Source of the DNA: Planctomycetota bacterium
GTDB lineage: Bacteria > Planctomycetota > UBA1135 > GCA-002686595
Length of the DNA stretch: 64,000 bases
Assembly (NCBI GenBank): GCA_016795325.1
Contig: JAEUHY010000013.1
Location: 1 to 64,000 of the forward strand
Direction of reading: 5' to 3'
In this document: positions 62,004 to 64,000 of the stretch, in pieces
How the letters are laid out: each line of letters opens with the position of its first letter
How positions within the stretch are numbered: position 1 is the stretch's first letter
Made by a program: the position numbers and the translations under genes
Notes under the pieces: generated by a model
Told to the model about the DNA's origin: nothing
Database searches by the model: none
What the model saw: only the letters and a program-made list of their open reading frames with translations

Positions 62004-62849
62004 CTAGCCGCTCGACTGCGCCAGCGCCGGAGTTGCGCGGGGCTCGGCAGCCAGCCCGCCGACGCCGGTCGCCCACGACAGCACGTGATCGTGCACGTCC
62101 TCCCAACCCTCGCCGGCGATCACCGAGAGGTGGGTGCGACCTTCGAACTCGACGAAGTCGGTGACCGACGGCGAGCGGCGGTAGCGTTGGAAGTTGCGGC
62201 GATTGAGCGACGCCGGCATCAGGTTGTCGCGCTGCCCGGCGACGAACAGCAGCGGAGGCTTGGGTTTGGAGAAGTCGATGCGCGCCGTGCTCGTCAATGC
62301 GCCGCGCGCGGCCCGCCGCGATTCGGGGACGACAATCTCGTCGTAGGCCGCGCGTTGCAGCGGATCCGGCAGCCCGTTCGCGAACGTGTACCGGAACTGG
62401 TCGAGCGTCATGAGGTACGGACGCGTCACTGGCACGAGCGGATGGACCACCGGCCAGAGCGAGCGCAGGAACGACCACGCGAGCGACGTCACGAACTGCG
62501 GAGGCACCGAATCGACGGCGACGGCGGCCGAAGCGACTCCGCGCTGGAGCAGCAATTGCGCCAGCAATCCGCCGAGCGAGTGGCCGATGACCAGCGGCTT
62601 CTCGGGCAAAGCCTGGATCGCGCGCACGTGGTGCTCCAGCACGTCCGAGAACGTGAGCGAGCCGAGGAAGCGTGTGTCCGGTTTCGCTCGCAGCTCCGCC
62701 GCGGGCGCCTCACGGCCCGGATAGGCCAGCGCGTGGCACTCGTAGCCGCGCGCTTCGCTGCGCTGGACCCAGCGGCGCCAACAGGCGCGCGAGACGAAGG
62801 CGCCGTGGACGAAGACGATCGTGCGCGGCGCGCGTTTCTGTGCATTCAT
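62004..62849 (-). CDS. Alpha/beta hydrolase (lipase-like)
   Basis: 281 residues from the ATG at 62849, one base after the dps stop. The oxyanion motif is IVFVHGAFVSRACWRRWV, nucleophile Ser91 lies in PLVIGHSLGGLLAQLL, the acid is in LFVAGQRDN and the His is in FEGRTHLSVIAGEGWEDVHD. Strong resemblance to bacterial alpha/beta hydrolases annotated as lipase or esterase. It has no export signal, so it acts in the cytoplasm. It belongs to the seven-gene operon. Confidence 0.9.
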   Translation of the reverse strand: MNAQKRAPRTIVFVHGAFVSRACWRRWVQRSEARGYECHALAYPGREAPAAELRAKPDTRFLGSLTFSDVLEHHVRAIQALPEKPLVIGHSLGGLLAQLLLQRGVASAAVAVDSVPPQFVTSLAWSFLRSLWPVVHPLVPVTRPYLMTLDQFRYTFANGLPDPLQRAAYDEIVVPESRRAARGALTSTARIDFSKPKPPLLFVAGQRDNLMPASLNRRNFQRYRRSPSVTDFVEFEGRTHLSVIAGEGWEDVHDHVLSWATGVGGLAAEPRATPALAQSSG

Positions 62850-62850
62850 G

Positions 62851-63381
62851 TCAGGACTCCTCGCGAAGGTGGACAGCGACGAGCCACCAGAGCTCATCGG
62901 TGGAGCGCGCGATCTGCGTCAGCAAGTCGGCCGTGATGGGATCGCCGAGGTCCTCGGCGCGTTCGACGCCGACCACGGCGCGCGCCGACAGGCTCGCGAG
63001 CGACGTGGAGAGCGCTCGGACATGCTCGCGCCAGCTCGCTGCCTCGAAGCCGGGATCACTGTTCGCCTTCGACGCCTTCGCAACCGCCTGCAGCGTGCCG
63101 CGCGCACGCCCGCCGAGCTGCACGACACGCTCGCCCAAGCCGTCGACGTGCTCGAGCATGCCGGCGAACACCTTGTCGAACAGCGGATGCAGTGCTGCGA
63201 AATGCGGACCGCCGACGTTCCAGTGCGCGTGCTTCGCCTGGAGCATCAGCTCGATCGCTTCGGCGAGAAGTTCGTTGCACAACTCCGCGCGCGCGCCGCG
63301 TGTCGCGTCGGTCTGAGCACGCTGGCTCGGCGTCGTCGTGGGGGCCGCAAGAGTCGCACTGCGTTCGAGAGACTTGCTCAT
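62851..63381 (-). CDS. dps: Dps-family DNA-binding ferritin-like protein
   Basis: 176 residues, full length. The diagnostic core is ELMLQAKHAHWNVGGPHFAA followed by LHPLFDKV and HVDGLGERVVQLGGRARGTL. His in AHW, His in LHPLFD and the acidic residues of DKV and EHVD form the ferroxidase site between subunits. The end STDELWWLVAVHLREES is typical. It would form a 12-mer that stores iron and detoxifies peroxide. The N-terminal tail is short, with one Lys and a few Arg, so DNA binding may be weak. It lies between the amidohydrolase and lipase-like genes. Confidence 0.93.
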   Translation of the reverse strand: MSKSLERSATLAAPTTTPSQRAQTDATRGARAELCNELLAEAIELMLQAKHAHWNVGGPHFAALHPLFDKVFAGMLEHVDGLGERVVQLGGRARGTLQAVAKASKANSDPGFEAASWREHVRALSTSLASLSARAVVGVERAEDLGDPITADLLTQIARSTDELWWLVAVHLREES

Positions 63382-63390
63382 GGGAACCTC

Positions 63391-64000
63391 TCAGCGGCCC
63401 GTGGCCGCGGTCGAAGCGGAAGTGGAGGAGGACTGCGTCGCACGTGCGAAACCGCCGAAGCGCGCCACGGGCGACCACGCCGGACGAACGGGTCCGAGCT
63501 GCGGTGCGAGCCCGTCGAACGGACCGGCCGCGTGCACCACGTCGCCGCCGGTGACGGTGAGCACGGCTTCGATCGACGCGATCTGCTCCTCGGCAACCGA
63601 GAAGTAGTCGCGATCGAGCAGCGCGAAGTCGGCGTGCTGGCCCGGCGCGATGCGGCCCTTGATGCGCTCTTCGCCGCTGATCCACGCGCTGCCGAGCGTG
63701 TACAGCGAGAGCGCCTCCTCGCGCGACAGTCGGTTCTCCGGCGACGCGAGCTGCGTTCCGCCGACCGTTCGGCCGGTGACGAGCCAGGCGATCGCCAGCC
63801 AAGGGTTGTAGCTGCTCACGCGAGTCGCGTCGGTGCCAGCGCCGAGCGGAACGCCGGCGTCGAGGAGCTTGCGCAGCGGAGGCGCCGAAGCCGCGGCCTC
63901 GCGGCCGTAGCGCTCGGCGAACACCTCACCCGCGAAGGCCATGCGGTTCTGCACCGCGACGGCGCCGCCCAGTGCGCGGATGCGCGCGATGTTGCGCTCC
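63391..64000 (-). CDS. YtcJ-like amidohydrolase (partial, 5' end outside the window)
   Basis: The C-terminal about 203 residues are visible; the frame stays open to base 64000, so the N-terminal metal-binding half is missing. Visible features of amidohydrolase family 3: VQNRMAF, PLGAGTDATRVSSYNPWLAI with the metal Asp in GTDAT, SREEALSLYTLGSAWISGEE, and the C-terminal strand GRIAPGQHADFALLDRDYFS. The short C-terminal tail ARATQSSSTSASTAATG is unusual. It is the first visible gene of the seven-gene operon and is separated from dps by 9 bases. Confidence 0.88.
   Translation of the reverse strand, partial: ERNIARIRALGGAVAVQNRMAFAGEVFAERYGREAAASAPPLRKLLDAGVPLGAGTDATRVSSYNPWLAIAWLVTGRTVGGTQLASPENRLSREEALSLYTLGSAWISGEERIKGRIAPGQHADFALLDRDYFSVAEEQIASIEAVLTVTGGDVVHAAGPFDGLAPQLGPVRPAWSPVARFGGFARATQSSSTSASTAATGR

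Noticed and set aside
1..64000. tRNA, rRNA, CRISPR arrays, insertion sequences or prophage
   Set aside because: None could be supported by eye; no transposase or integrase gene and no regularly spaced direct repeats were found.

Overview
The window is very GC-rich bacterial DNA with dense GC3-biased genes. It looks like a member of the Planctomycetota. The evidence is a pairing of an ECF sigma factor with a Ser/Thr kinase carrying TPR repeats, a second large kinase-TPR protein, a sigma factor fused to a membrane anchor, many exported FG-GAP, HAF-like and beta-helix proteins, and five exported proteins ending in the same Cys-containing C-terminal domain (YCT...N..GC near its start, ..RDP.. near its end). 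The phylum assignment is an inference from gene content. I saw no rRNA, tRNA, CRISPR array, insertion sequence or phage genes.

Layout. 0-10 kb (+): ECF sigma factor, kinase-TPR, FG-GAP protein, DUF4256 protein and a large secreted subtilisin, with three copies of a long palindromic repeat between them. 10-16 kb: HEAT-like protein, SnoaL-like lipoprotein, TPR-sulfotransferase, phosphatase-like lipoprotein, and a sigma factor fused to a transmembrane segment and exported regulatory-like domains. 16-20.7 kb: a divergent cluster of a class-III aminotransferase and radical-SAM genes that share a small accessory domain; this looks like a surface-glycan or small-molecule modification locus. 21-22.4 kb (-): the standout gene, a secreted thioredoxin-fold protein with an in-frame TGA exactly where the first redox cysteine belongs (Sec-His-Thr-Cys) and a bSECIS-like hairpin after it, so a candidate selenoprotein. 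22.6-27 kb: repeat-rich exported protein, membrane protein, acyltransferase. 27.6-29.6 kb (-): a tight three-gene operon (SRPBCC-DoxX, DUF4166, DCC1-type oxidoreductase). 30.4-34.1 kb: a lower-GC lipoprotein gene, then a BlaI repressor with a consensus operator and a BlaR1-like peptidase fused to a terpene-cyclase-like toroid. 34.5-43.7 kb: exported proteins (DM13, HAF-like, SUMF1-like, aromatic-repeat lipoprotein, beta-helix) and an XRE regulator. 44-51.5 kb: decayed beta-helix gene, GNAT, kinase-TPR, membrane protein, 2'-5' RNA ligase-like protein, DUF6624 lipoprotein. 51.9-57.8 kb (+): aquaporin Z, then a translationally coupled aminotransferase / dicarboxylate-type symporter / acetoacetyl-CoA synthetase operon. 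58.3-64 kb (-): a seven-gene operon of alpha/beta hydrolases, an isochorismatase-like protein, an AlgE-like porin, Dps and a YtcJ-like amidohydrolase that runs off the window.

Intergenic space is unusually large for a bacterium. It holds several degenerate repeat families and perfect hairpins that probably act as terminators.
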